From Streptomyces sp. WM6386 (lineage in GTDB: Bacteria; Actinomycetota; Actinomycetes; Streptomycetales; Streptomycetaceae): a stretch of DNA of 64,000 nucleotides. Below the pieces are notes generated by a model, which saw nothing but the letters and a program-made list of their open reading frames with translations, was not told where the DNA came from and searched no databases. The translations under genes were made by a program, and so were the position numbers. Positions 16,700-26,708 of the stretch are shown piece by piece. The stretch spans positions 142,484 to 206,483 of the forward strand of contig NZ_JXTE01000004.1 of assembly GCF_000972385.1 (NCBI RefSeq). The letters run 5' to 3'. The stretch's first letter is position 1, and each line of letters opens with the position of its first letter.

Positions 16700-19447
16700 T
16701 CAGAGTCCTGGCGTCTCCCTCAGCTGCCGCCGGGACCGCACATCGAGCTTCCGGAAGATCTTCCGCAGGTGGTAGTCGACGGTGCTCGCGCTGATGAACA
16801 GCTGGGCCGCGATCTCGGCGTTGGTGGCACCACTGCGGGCGAGCCGGGCGATGGCCAGCTCCTGCGAGGTGAGGGCGTTCGACTCACCGGCCGGCGCCCG
16901 GCCCGGGCTCTCCCCGGTCGCGGCCAGCTCCTGGGCCGCCCGGGCCGCGTACGCCGCGGCACGCATCCCGTCGAACAACTCCCATGCGGTACGCAGCTGT
17001 TCACGGGCGTCCTTGCGGCGCTTGCGGCGACGCAGCCACTCGCCGTAGTGGAGGTGGGTGACGGCGAGGTCGGCGCGGGCGCGGGTGCCGGACAGCAGGG
17101 CGATCGCCTTGCGGTACAGCGGTTCCGCGTCGGCCGCGGTGGCGAGCAGGGCCTCGCAGCGGGCCAGCAGACCGAGACTCCAGGGGGTGCCGGTGGCCGT
17201 GGCCCGGACGGCGAGGGTGCGCAGGGCGGTGGTGGCCTGCACCCGGTCGCCGCAGCGGACGGCCGCCTCGATCAGCGCGGGGAGCAGCCGGGAGTGGACG
17301 CCGAGCGTGTCGTGGCCGGTCAGTTCGTGGGTGAGGGCGCGGGCCCGGGCGTAGTCGCTCCGTCCCAGGGCGAGGATCGCCATGCCGATCTGCGCGATCG
17401 ACTCGACCGCGCCGATGCCCAGCCAGGTGCTGGCCTCCATCGAGCCGCGCAGGACCGGCTCCAGATCCCCGGCATCGGCGTGCCAGCCGAGCAGTTCCGG
17501 GTGCCGGTACAGCTCCCACATGTCGTCGCTGGCGCCGATCGCCGCGCGGATCTGGGTGCCCTGGGCGAAGGTGTCGTCCGCGACCGCGAGCTGGCCCAGG
17601 TTCGTCTCGTGCATCACCGTGCAGTACAGGGCGCTGTCCAGTTCGAACAGGGCACCGGCGCGGCGGGCGATGTCCACAGCACGCGCCATGACCGCGCTCT
17701 GCGCCTGTTCGTCCCACAGCATCATCGTCAGCGTGATGGTCGGCTGACAGGTGCGCAGCACCTCCTCGTCCGGGATGTCCGGGTCCAGCACATGCGCGTG
17801 GGCGCGGCGCATGTGCGGCACGGCCTCCGCGTAGCCGTCGGTGACCAGCACCGCGAACGCCCGCAGCACCTGATCGCCGCCGGTCGCGGGACGCTCGCGG
17901 GGCAGCAGGTCGTCGATGGCCCGGGCGATCTCGGCCAGGGTGGTGTCGCGGATCAGGTGTTCCGCGGTGATGGCCCGGTCGGCGGCCCGCAACAGGGCCT
18001 CCCGGGCGAGCTCCGGTTCCCGCTGGGCGAGACAGCGCGCGGCCCGCAGACACAGCGCCGGAGCCAGGGCGAACGAACCGGCGTCGCCCAGCGCGTACGT
18101 CGCGTGGGCGCGCACGAGCAGTGCCCGTCCTCGCTGGGTGTCGTCGAGGAAGGCGATGTCGATCGCGTCGAGGAGCGACTCGGCCTGCAGCGCCGCCCCC
18201 GCGGCCAACGCGGCCTCCGCCGCGGCGAGCAGTCGCTCGGCGCGCAGGGCGCCCTCCGGGGTGAGTTCGGCCGCCCTGGTCAGGAAGGTGGCGCGGGCGG
18301 CGAAACCGCCGCGGGCGCCCGCCCGGTCGGCCGCGCGCTCCACCTCCGCGGCCACGGCGGGGGCCGGTCCCCAGGTGGCCGAGGCGAGGTGCCAGGCCCG
18401 GCGGTCGGTGTCGGCCGGCCGGTCGATGACCTCGGCCAGCGCATGGTGGACGCGGGTGCGCTCGACGCCGGTGGCCCCGCCGTACACCGCCGACCGCACC
18501 AGCGGATGCCGGAACTCCGCGGTGGAGCGCAGCACCACCAGCCCCGCGGCCTCCGCCGGCCCGGACGCCTCGGGGCCGAACCCGAGCAGGCGCGCGGCGG
18601 CCGTGAGGTAGGCGAGGTCGCCGCTCGGTTCGGCGGCGGCGAGCAGCAGCCAGGTCTGTGTCGGCGCGGGCAACGCGCGCACCCGCCGTTGGTAGTGCGC
18701 CTCCAACCGGCCGCCCACGGGGAGCGGTTCGGGCAGGGCGAGCGAGCCGGAGAGCTGGTCGGCGGTCAGCTCCTGGCCGAGGTCGGCCAGCGCGAGCGGG
18801 TTGCCCGCGGTCGTCGCCACGATGCGTGCCGCGACGCGCGCGTCGAGCGGTCCGGCGACCGTCTCCCGCAGCAGCTCCAGGGCGAACGGCTCCTCCAGAC
18901 CGGCGACTTCGGTGACGGGCAGCCCCGCGGGTGCCTCGAACCCCGTCCGTGCCGCGAACAGCAGCCCGACGCCCTCCGCGTGCACCCGGCGGCCCACGAA
19001 AGCGAGCACCGCCAGGGACTCGTCGTCCAGCCACTGAGCGTCGTCGACGCAGGCCAGCACCGGTCGTCGCTTGGCCGCCTCCGCGAGGAGGGTGAGGGTG
19101 GCGAGCCCCACGAGGAACCGGTCGGGGGCCGGCCCGTCGGCCAGCCCGCACGCCACCCGCAGCGCCTCGTGCTGGGTGACGGGCAGCGCACCCGGTTCCT
19201 TGAGCCCCTCCAGCACCGGTACCAGCAGCCGATGCAGCGCGGCGAACGGGAACCCGGACTCCGGCTCCACCCCCGCGACCCGCAGCACCCGCAGATCGGC
19301 GCCCTCCGCGGCCGCGTGGTCGAGCAGTACGGTCTTCCCGACTCCGGCTTCACCGCGCAGCAGCACCACCCGGCTCAGCCCTTCCCGCAAGGCCGACACC
19401 AGGCCTTCGAGCTCTTTGCGTTCCCTGAGCCGTCCCTTGAGGATCAC
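16700..19447 (-). CDS. LAL-family (large ATP-binding LuxR) regulator
   Basis: A 915-residue regulator. A Walker A motif (GEAGVGKT, residues 32-39) and Walker B ([12 protein letters not shown]) mark an AAA/STAND ATPase; a long helical region of TPR-like repeats follows; a LuxR HTH ([28 protein letters not shown]) ends the protein. The GTG at 19447, with GAAGGG upstream, starts just before the ATPase; the longer frame to 19687 is not conserved in character. LAL proteins activate secondary-metabolite or catabolic genes. It sits upstream of three hydrolases on the same strand and divergent from an aldo/keto reductase. Confidence 0.9.
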   Translation of the reverse strand: MILKGRLRERKELEGLVSALREGLSRVVLLRGEAGVGKTVLLDHAAAEGADLRVLRVAGVEPESGFPFAALHRLLVPVLEGLKEPGALPVTQHEALRVACGLADGPAPDRFLVGLATLTLLAEAAKRRPVLACVDDAQWLDDESLAVLAFVGRRVHAEGVGLLFAARTGFEAPAGLPVTEVAGLEEPFALELLRETVAGPLDARVAARIVATTAGNPLALADLGQELTADQLSGSLALPEPLPVGGRLEAHYQRRVRALPAPTQTWLLLAAAEPSGDLAYLTAAARLLGFGPEASGPAEAAGLVVLRSTAEFRHPLVRSAVYGGATGVERTRVHHALAEVIDRPADTDRRAWHLASATWGPAPAVAAEVERAADRAGARGGFAARATFLTRAAELTPEGALRAERLLAAAEAALAAGAALQAESLLDAIDIAFLDDTQRGRALLVRAHATYALGDAGSFALAPALCLRAARCLAQREPELAREALLRAADRAITAEHLIRDTTLAEIARAIDDLLPRERPATGGDQVLRAFAVLVTDGYAEAVPHMRRAHAHVLDPDIPDEEVLRTCQPTITLTMMLWDEQAQSAVMARAVDIARRAGALFELDSALYCTVMHETNLGQLAVADDTFAQGTQIRAAIGASDDMWELYRHPELLGWHADAGDLEPVLRGSMEASTWLGIGAVESIAQIGMAILALGRSDYARARALTHELTGHDTLGVHSRLLPALIEAAVRCGDRVQATTALRTLAVRATATGTPWSLGLLARCEALLATAADAEPLYRKAIALLSGTRARADLAVTHLHYGEWLRRRKRRKDAREQLRTAWELFDGMRAAAYAARAAQELAATGESPGRAPAGESNALTSQELAIARLARSGATNAEIAAQLFISASTVDYHLRKIFRKLDVRSRRQLRETPGL

Positions 19448-19625
19448 GCGAACACCCTTCAGGGAGGCCTCAGTTGTGAGGACGCTTTGGAGTTCTGGTG
19501 AAGTCCAGTCATTCAACCAATGACGGACGAGCCGTGTCCCGGGAACGGTTGACACCTCAAGCCCCGCGCGCACCTCACGCCGTACGCTCCCCTTCATGAC
19601 CATCCGGAAGGCGGGAGCAGCAACG

Positions 19626-20594
<969 letters not shown>

Positions 20595-20603
20595 ACCCAC
20601 CCA

Positions 20604-20675
20604 AGGGGCGCGGGGCTGTATCGATGTGCGGCTACCGCCGCGTGGGCGCGACCAGCCCCCACGCGCCCGCAGCCG
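20604..20675. repeat. GC-rich intergenic repeat, copy 2
   Basis: Same repeat as 2373-2440 and in the same orientation, beginning AGGGGCGCGGGGCTGTATCG. It lies between the convergent aldo/keto reductase and dioxygenase genes and can form GC-rich hairpins, so it may double as a terminator region. Confidence 0.75.
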
Positions 20676-20684
20676 CGATACGAC

Positions 20685-21491
20685 CTAGTGCGGCCCCTGC
20701 GGTGCGAACTCGGTACCGCAGGGGCCCGCACCCTCACTTTCGGCCAACGCGACGCGGTCACCCCGCATCGACACCGTCCGGTAGTACCCCCCGATCCGCT
20801 CGGCCGACCGCCCCACGTAGTGACCGATGAACGACCGCCGAAAACGCCCCTCACTGCGATTCGGCTGCGACCCGTGCACCAGACTCCCGTTGAAGAACAG
20901 AACATCCCCCGGCGCCATGTCGACCGGCACCGCCGCCAGCCCCGCCGGCGGCGGCACGTACTCCCGCGCGAACGACACCCCCTCGTCCGCCTTCTCCGGG
21001 CAGAAGAGATCCATCCGGTGCGTCCCGGGCACGACCTCGAGCCCCCCGTTCTCCCGGTCGATCACATCGCACGCCACCCACGCCGCGACACATGTCCCCG
21101 GCTCGACCCGCAGATAGAAGTTGTCCTGGTGCAGCGCCTGCCCCCGGGCCCCCGGCGGCTTGAAGTAGAACATGCTCTGCGCGGCCAGTACCTCCTCGTC
21201 GAACAGCGTCTCCAGCACGTTCCGCAACCGCGCGTCGAGCAGCACGTCCCGGGCGCGCGCGTTGATCTCGTGCGGCTGCATCACCCGGGGATACACACCC
21301 AACGGGTCCGTGCCGCCCCGCGGCTCGAAGTGCCCCGGCACCGCCCCGGCCGCGTGCAGCGCCGCGAACTCGCCGCACAGCCGGCCGATCTCGTCGTATC
21401 CGAACAATCCCCGTACGACGGTGAACCCGTCCTCCTGGAACCGCCGCTGCCCGGCCTGGGTCAGAATCGGGGCGCTGCCTGTGACTGTCAT
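20685..21491 (-). CDS. Phytanoyl-CoA dioxygenase-family oxygenase
   Basis: A 268-residue Fe(II)/2-oxoglutarate oxygenase. The iron ligands are the His and Asp of LHQDNFY and the distal His in SLVHGSQPNRS; a nearby Arg binds 2-oxoglutarate. Segments such as ENGGLEVVPGTHR and GDVLFFNGSLVHGS are typical of PhyH. ATG 21491 follows GAGGAG. Divergent from the AraC regulator with 70 bases between starts, which suggests it is the regulator's target. Substrate unknown. Confidence 0.9.
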   Translation of the reverse strand: MTVTGSAPILTQAGQRRFQEDGFTVVRGLFGYDEIGRLCGEFAALHAAGAVPGHFEPRGGTDPLGVYPRVMQPHEINARARDVLLDARLRNVLETLFDEEVLAAQSMFYFKPPGARGQALHQDNFYLRVEPGTCVAAWVACDVIDRENGGLEVVPGTHRMDLFCPEKADEGVSFAREYVPPPAGLAAVPVDMAPGDVLFFNGSLVHGSQPNRSEGRFRRSFIGHYVGRSAERIGGYYRTVSMRGDRVALAESEGAGPCGTEFAPQGPH

Positions 21492-21561
21492 GCGTCCACT
21501 CCTCGCTCGGGTGTCCCTTCGCATGTCACGCTAGGTCGGCCCACATCCCGGGAGGATGCCC

Positions 21562-22470
21562 GTGACCGCCGACGGACTGCCTGAGACTGCTGCGCCGGAC
21601 GTTCCCGCGCCGCCGCCGGGCCTCGTGATGCTCGGCCGTTTCGACGAGGCGCCGGGATACGACATCAACCGGCCGCAGGGATCGGCCAGTTGGCTCTTCA
21701 CCTGGACCACGGGAGGCCAGGGGAGGCTGCGGCAGGGCGCGACCACCGCCCGGGCCGGCGCCGGGGACCTGGTGGTGCTCGCGCCGGGTGTCGCGCACGG
21801 CTACGGCGTCGGACCGGGTGCGCGGCACTGGTGGTTCTGGTGGGCGCACTGCCAGGCCCGGCCGTCGTGGCTGCCCTGGCTGAGCCCGTACGGCACCGGC
21901 GACGGGGTGTATGTCATGACCTCGACCCCGGCCACGCCGCAGGACCGGGTCGAGGCGGCGTTCCGCCGGATGCTCCTGGACGCCCGCCGGCCGGGTGGGG
22001 AGAAGTCCGTGGCCGTCCCGGACGACCGGATCGCCGTGGCGCACGACAGCGCCGCCCGTGAGCTCGCGCTGTGCGCCCTGGAGGAGGTCGTCCTGCTCAT
22101 GGCCGCCGGTGCGCGGGAGCCGACGCCCCGACCCGGCCTCGACGCCCGTGTCCGCCGGGTCCAGGAGCTCCTCGCCGCCGACCCGGGGGCCGCGCACACC
22201 GTCGACTCGCTCGCCGCGCATGTCTCGCTGTCGCCCTCCAGGCTGGCGCACCTGTTCACCCGACAGGTCGGTGAATCCCCGATGCGAGCGCTGCGCGAGG
22301 CACGGCTGCGGCACGCCGCGCGGCTCCTCGAAGGCACCGGCCTGCCCGTCGAACGGGTCGCGGCGGCATCGGGCTTCGTCAGCCCCTACCATTTCCACCG
22401 GGTCTTCCGGGAGCGATTCGGTATGACGCCCGGCGCGTACCGGGCGGGCGGCCCAATGGTTGGAGCGTGA
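21562..22470 (+). CDS. AraC-family regulator
   Basis: A 302-residue regulator. A cupin-like ligand-binding half (LFTWTTGGQGRLRQGATTARAGAGDLVVLAPGVAHGYG) is followed by a double HTH ending FVSPYHFHRVFRERFGMTPGAYR, the AraC/XylS signature. The GTG at 21562 is preferred to the ATG at 21556: GGGAGG touches the ATG but is six bases from the GTG. Divergent from the PhyH-type oxygenase, its probable target. Confidence 0.9.
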   Translation: MTADGLPETAAPDVPAPPPGLVMLGRFDEAPGYDINRPQGSASWLFTWTTGGQGRLRQGATTARAGAGDLVVLAPGVAHGYGVGPGARHWWFWWAHCQARPSWLPWLSPYGTGDGVYVMTSTPATPQDRVEAAFRRMLLDARRPGGEKSVAVPDDRIAVAHDSAARELALCALEEVVLLMAAGAREPTPRPGLDARVRRVQELLAADPGAAHTVDSLAAHVSLSPSRLAHLFTRQVGESPMRALREARLRHAARLLEGTGLPVERVAAASGFVSPYHFHRVFRERFGMTPGAYRAGGPMVGA

Positions 22471-22820
22471 CGTGCGTAGACCGGCCGTACACGGGGTGGA
22501 GTGGCCGTTCAATGGTTTGGGCCCACGCCTGGTGAAAATCGTTCTCCATAACGGTGTCGATAAGGCGTCATGGATCGGTTCTAAGTATTGACGAGCCGTC
22601 AATAGGGCTGGCTGCGCACGCAATGCACAAAACTGAATGATCTCTTGTTACATCTCGCTGACCTGTGCAAAGGTTATGCCTTGTCGGCGTGCAGACATTA
22701 GAATCCGCGCGCCTTGACCGCTCCCGTACGCCCCCCACGCTTCACAAGAGCTGTCGTCGTCGGGACCGCATACCCCTTGGTATGGACTTTGCTTTGTATG
22801 CCCCCGAGAGGAATGCAGCC
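22471..22820 (+). promoter_or_regulatory. Upstream region of sigma-like/lectin fusion 1
   Basis: Comparatively AT-rich and without a gene. It holds TTGTT (22645-22649), then 14 bases, then TGTGCAA (22664-22670) followed by AGGT. The same element with identical spacing lies at 38913-38938 upstream of the paralogue, so it is probably a promoter or regulator site. CATACC-CCTT-GGTATG (22770-22785) can form a hairpin in the leader. Confidence 0.6.
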
Positions 22821-24641
22821 GTGAATGCCGACGCCACGGACGAACAACTCAGCGCTGAGCTGAAGAAGTGGACCGGGGCCGCGCCCGCGCTCCATCCCGT
22901 CGGTGAACTCCTCGACCGCCACTGGGAAGCGGCCTTCGCCTATGCCCGGCTGTGCACCGACAGCGCGCGTTCCGCCGGAATGCTCACGACCGCGGCTTTC
23001 ACCCGGCTCTTCGGTGAAACCCTGCGACAGAACGGGCCGACGGCCGCCTGGCGTCCCCAACTGCTCGTCACCGTGCGCCGGATCGCCGCGGAGTGGGACG
23101 GCGACCGCAGACGGGAACAGCTCCACCCCGAACTGCGCTCCGGGGCCGAGGACAGCGACCGCGCCGCCGTCCGGCTGCTGCCGCCCGCGGAGCGGCGACT
23201 GCTGTCCGGCGCGTACCAGCGGCTGCCCCAGTCGGCCCGCTGCCTGCTGTGGCACAGCGAGGTCGAGGCCGAGCCGCTGTCCGTTCCGGCCTCCCTGCTG
23301 GGACTGGACGAGGAGGACGCCGGCGTCGAACTGCGCCGGGCCCAGGAGCGGTTGCGCGAGGAGTGCCTCCATGTGCACCGCGAACTCGCCCCGGAGCAGG
23401 AGTGCCGCAGCTACGTCAGGATGCTGGACGTCACCTACCGGCGCGGTGGCGTCGACGTCGACCCCGATCTGCGCGCACACCTGGACCGCTGCAAGCACTG
23501 CCGCGACACCGCCGACCAGCTCCACCAGTTCAACGACGGCCTCGGCGTCGCCCTGGCGGAAGCGGTGCTCGGGTGGGGCGGCCGCGCCTACGCCGAATCC
23601 CGCAGTGCCGCGCACGAGGAGCCGGCTCAGGCGCCTGAGCCGCCGCAGGCGCAGCCCATGGCCGTTCCGGGCGAGCCCTTCTTCGACGTGACCCCCGCCG
23701 CGCCGCGCGCGGCCCGCGGAGCCTGCCCCTCGCGCACGGCACGCAAGGAAGCCCGCCGCGCCGCCGCCCGGCGCCGCAACCTCGCCGCCGCGGTCCTCAC
23801 CGTCAGCGGGCTGGTCGTCCTGCCCCTCGTCCTGTGGTCGGTCCTCAGTGGCGGGGACACCACCCCCTCGGCCGGCGGCACCCAGGCCTCCGAGACACCG
23901 GACACCGGAGCGGGCAAGTCCTCCTCCGACTCCTCGTGGGTCGGCTCCGGCAAGGACGTGGAAGGCACGCTGCGCGGCCGGCTGCACAACGTCGACTCCG
24001 GACTCTGCATAGGCGTCGTCGGCAAAAAGGCCGTCGAGGACGCGGAGACCGAGCTCGCCAAGTGCTCCTCGAAGACCGACCAGCAGTGGACGTACGAGAC
24101 GAACGGAACGCTGGCCAGCGTCGCGGCCCCGGACCTGTGCCTGGACTCCCACCTCGGCTACTCGGTGCGGCTGGCCCCGTGCACCGGCACCGACAAGGCG
24201 GAGACCAAGAACATCCGCTACGACTTCACCCTCCAGGGCAACCTGGTGCCGCGCTGGGACCAGGACCTGGCCCTGACACCCGCCGCCACCGACGGCACGG
24301 GCGCTGTGGTCCTGAAGTCCCGTGCCGACATCGCCGCCCAGCGCTGGGTGTTCGACACTTCCAGGACCGACCCCCAGATGGAGGTGGTCAACTGGGACGC
24401 GCAGGTCGGCACCACGAAGAAGGCGCCCGCCGTGACGCCTACGCCGACGCCGACGAAAAAGGCCTCACCGACGCCGTCCCCGAGCCCCTCGACCGCTGGG
24501 CCGACCCCGACGAGCCCGTACCCCAGCGGCATGCCCTGCTACGGGTACTACTGCTCCTGGGACGGCCAGTACGGCAGCGGATACGGCGGAGGTTACGGCT
24601 ACGGCTACGGGGGATACGGCGGGTACGGCGGCCGGCGCTGA
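22821..24641 (+). CDS. Sigma-like / zinc-finger / TM / ricin-lectin fusion protein 1
   Basis: A 606-residue protein. Residues 1-190 resemble an ECF sigma factor: a degenerate region 2 followed by a region-4-like part (RLPQSARCLLWHSEVEAEP, about 134-190). Next is a zinc-finger-like anti-sigma motif with Cys195 and H220-x3-C224-x2-C227. A basic stretch and one membrane helix (321-342) follow, then a Ser/Thr-rich linker, a ricin-type beta-trefoil lectin domain (about 385-512, with paired QQW/DLCLDSH and QRW repeats), a Pro/Thr linker and a Gly/Tyr-rich tail. The start is GTG 22821 with GAGAGGAA upstream. Topology: sigma part inside, lectin outside. Paralogue at 39123. Confidence 0.8.
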   Translation: MNADATDEQLSAELKKWTGAAPALHPVGELLDRHWEAAFAYARLCTDSARSAGMLTTAAFTRLFGETLRQNGPTAAWRPQLLVTVRRIAAEWDGDRRREQLHPELRSGAEDSDRAAVRLLPPAERRLLSGAYQRLPQSARCLLWHSEVEAEPLSVPASLLGLDEEDAGVELRRAQERLREECLHVHRELAPEQECRSYVRMLDVTYRRGGVDVDPDLRAHLDRCKHCRDTADQLHQFNDGLGVALAEAVLGWGGRAYAESRSAAHEEPAQAPEPPQAQPMAVPGEPFFDVTPAAPRAARGACPSRTARKEARRAAARRRNLAAAVLTVSGLVVLPLVLWSVLSGGDTTPSAGGTQASETPDTGAGKSSSDSSWVGSGKDVEGTLRGRLHNVDSGLCIGVVGKKAVEDAETELAKCSSKTDQQWTYETNGTLASVAAPDLCLDSHLGYSVRLAPCTGTDKAETKNIRYDFTLQGNLVPRWDQDLALTPAATDGTGAVVLKSRADIAAQRWVFDTSRTDPQMEVVNWDAQVGTTKKAPAVTPTPTPTKKASPTPSPSPSTAGPTPTSPYPSGMPCYGYYCSWDGQYGSGYGGGYGYGYGGYGGYGGRR

Positions 24642-24650
24642 CCGCCCGGC

Positions 24651-25907
24651 TCACACCCCGACGACCTGTTGCGACACCCACAGCGCCAGTGTGGCCGGCA
24701 CCAGCGCGGCCGGGACGGCGAGCAGACCGAGCCGGGTGAACTCCCCGAGCCCGACCTCCTGCCCGTGCCGCTGCACGATCCGCCGCCACAGCAGGGTGGC
24801 GAGCGATCCGGCGTACGTCAGGTTCGGGCCGATGTTCACCCCGATCAGCACCGCGAGCACCGCCCCGGGACCGGCCGTGGCGGTCAGCGGCAGCAGGACC
24901 AGCACCGCGGGCAGGTTGTTGATCAGGTTCGCCAGGACGGCGGCCAGCGCGGCGATCCCGAGCAGCGCCACCAGCCCCGAGCCCTCGGGCAGGACGTGCC
25001 GCAGCGCGTCGGCGAGCCCGTTGTCGACGACCGCGCGCACGACGACGCCGAGCGCCAGCACGAACGCCAGGAACCCCGGAGCGGCGGACTTCACCACCGT
25101 GAGCGGGGTGGCCTGCCGGCGTACGAGCGCACGCCCCGCCAGCACCAGCGCGCCCACGAGGGCCACCCACGCCGGCTCGATGCCGACCGCGGACGCCACG
25201 ACGAACCCGGCCAGCGTGCAGCCCACGGTGACGAGCGCGAAGACCGGCAGTTCGGGCGTCTCAGCGGTGTCGGACCGGGCCACGGGGGCTTTGAGGTCGT
25301 CCTCGAAGAAGCGCCGGAACAGCAGATACTCGGCGCCGATCGCAACCAGCCAGGGCAGTGCCATCAGCGCCGCGAACCGGGTGAAACTCAGCCCGCTCGC
25401 CGCGAACGCCAGCAGGTTGGTCAGGTTGGACACCGGCAGCAGCAGCGACGCCGTGTTCGACAGGTGCGCGCAGGCATAGAGGTGCGGCTTGGCCCGGACG
25501 CCGCCGCGGGCCGCGGTGGCCAGCACGACCGGCGTCAGCAGCACCACCGTGGCATCCAGGCTGAGCACGGCCGTGATCGCCGACGCCAGCGCGAACACCG
25601 CGGTCAGCAGCCGGCCGGGGCGGCCCGCGGAGCTGCGAGCCATCCATGCCCCGCAGGCCCGGAAGAGTCCCTCGACATCGCAGAAGTGGGCGAGGACCAG
25701 CACCGCGGCCAGGAAGCCGACCACCGGTCCGAGCCGCTCGACCTCCGCCCACGCATGGTCCGGGGAGATCGCCCCGGTCGCGATCACCAGCCCCGCCGCC
25801 GGGACCGCGAGCACCGCCTCCGGCAGGCCCTTGGGGCGGACGACGGCCCAGGCGAGTACGGCGACGAGCAGGGCTATGGACAGGGTTTCGGCGAGCGGGG
25901 TGTTCAG
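24651..25907 (-). CDS. ArsB/SLC13-type permease, CTG start
   Basis: A 418-residue membrane protein of the ArsB/NhaD-ion-transporter type with about eleven segments. ITAVLSLDATVVLLTPVV and LLNPVSNLTNLLAF-like motifs (here LLPVSNLTNLLAF) match arsenite or anion exporters. No ATG, GTG or TTG lies upstream of GTG 25814 in frame, but the frame continues with a clear first membrane segment back to a CTG at 25907. This CTG has AAGGA six bases upstream, so a CTG start is likely; starting at 25814 would lose the first helix. Substrate (arsenite, or another anion) is not settled. No arsR or arsC is adjacent. Confidence 0.75.
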   Translation of the reverse strand: MNTPLAETLSIALLVAVLAWAVVRPKGLPEAVLAVPAAGLVIATGAISPDHAWAEVERLGPVVGFLAAVLVLAHFCDVEGLFRACGAWMARSSAGRPGRLLTAVFALASAITAVLSLDATVVLLTPVVLATAARGGVRAKPHLYACAHLSNTASLLLPVSNLTNLLAFAASGLSFTRFAALMALPWLVAIGAEYLLFRRFFEDDLKAPVARSDTAETPELPVFALVTVGCTLAGFVVASAVGIEPAWVALVGALVLAGRALVRRQATPLTVVKSAAPGFLAFVLALGVVVRAVVDNGLADALRHVLPEGSGLVALLGIAALAAVLANLINNLPAVLVLLPLTATAGPGAVLAVLIGVNIGPNLTYAGSLATLLWRRIVQRHGQEVGLGEFTRLGLLAVPAALVPATLALWVSQQVVGV

Positions 25908-25982
25908 GAGCGGTCCTTCGAGACGTGGTCGTGCCGTACCTCTGCATGAAAACAGCCCGAGGTAAGAGCCCCGTGCACCGGG

Positions 25983-26627
25983 TCAGGCGCCGGGCCCCTT
26001 GTCGAAGAACGTGATGGACACCGCGGACTCGTTGCCGGACACCGGCACCTCACCGGCCGACCACGCCACCTTCAGCGGGTCCCGCTCGTCCGGCGGGGTC
26101 ACCAGCAACGCGTCCGGGTTGGCGGTACGGGCCCCGCTGACCTCCGGGTTGGAGAACGTGATCCCCGACCACGCGTTCTGCCCCGGCGCCAGCTTCACGG
26201 TGACCGGCGTGCCGGGGGTGCGCTTCGGGTCCGGCCCCAGCTGTTCGCCGGAGGCGTCGACGAACGCGGCGCCCGGATAGCCGTGGAGGGTGCAGGTACG
26301 GGACGAAGTGTTCGTCAGGATCACGGGGAAGTTCTCCTGCCCCGCCCCCGGGTCGTTGCGGCCGAGCGTGGCCTCCAGCTCGGAGGTGTGGCAGCGGGTA
26401 CGCCTGCTGGGCGTGCCGGACGTGCTGGTGGCGGGGGAGGGCGTCTCGGCTGTGGCGGTCGGTTCCACCGTGGACGCGGCCGTCGTGCCGTCGCTGGTGG
26501 CCGGGGCGGCCGTGCCGGGCAGCGTCCGCGGCGCGGACGCGGAGCCGCCGCCGTCACCGCAGGCGGTCAGAAGGCCCAGCAGTGCGGCCGCACTCACCAA
26601 CAGAGCCGATCGGTACGTGTTCACCAT
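25983..26627 (-). CDS. DUF4232 lipoprotein
   Basis: A 214-residue exported lipoprotein. The signal ends in a lipobox LLTAC with the lipidated Cys near residue 23, then a Ser/Thr/Ala-rich linker to about 75, then a DUF4232 domain (RCHTSELEATLG...FPVILTNTSSRTCTLHGYPGAAFVD...). DUF4232 domains are common on Streptomyces surface lipoproteins with unknown role. The start is either ATG 26627 or GTG 26624. The kinase gene lies 81 bases upstream on the same strand, and the ArsB-like gene is downstream. Confidence 0.88.
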   Translation of the reverse strand: MVNTYRSALLVSAAALLGLLTACGDGGGSASAPRTLPGTAAPATSDGTTAASTVEPTATAETPSPATSTSGTPSRRTRCHTSELEATLGRNDPGAGQENFPVILTNTSSRTCTLHGYPGAAFVDASGEQLGPDPKRTPGTPVTVKLAPGQNAWSGITFSNPEVSGARTANPDALLVTPPDERDPLKVAWSAGEVPVSGNESAVSITFFDKGPGA

Positions 26628-26708
26628 GACTCTCCACACTCCTCCTATGGCGCGGTGTGCCCCGTCATGAAGGTCCGATGCGGGCGCGGCCGGAAAAAGT
26701 TCGCGCGG

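Noticed and set aside
24651..25907. Arsenic-resistance operon
   Set aside because: Only an ArsB/SLC13-like permease is present; no arsR, arsC or arsenite-binding genes adjoin it, and the ArsR-type gene at 52838 lacks metal-binding cysteines.
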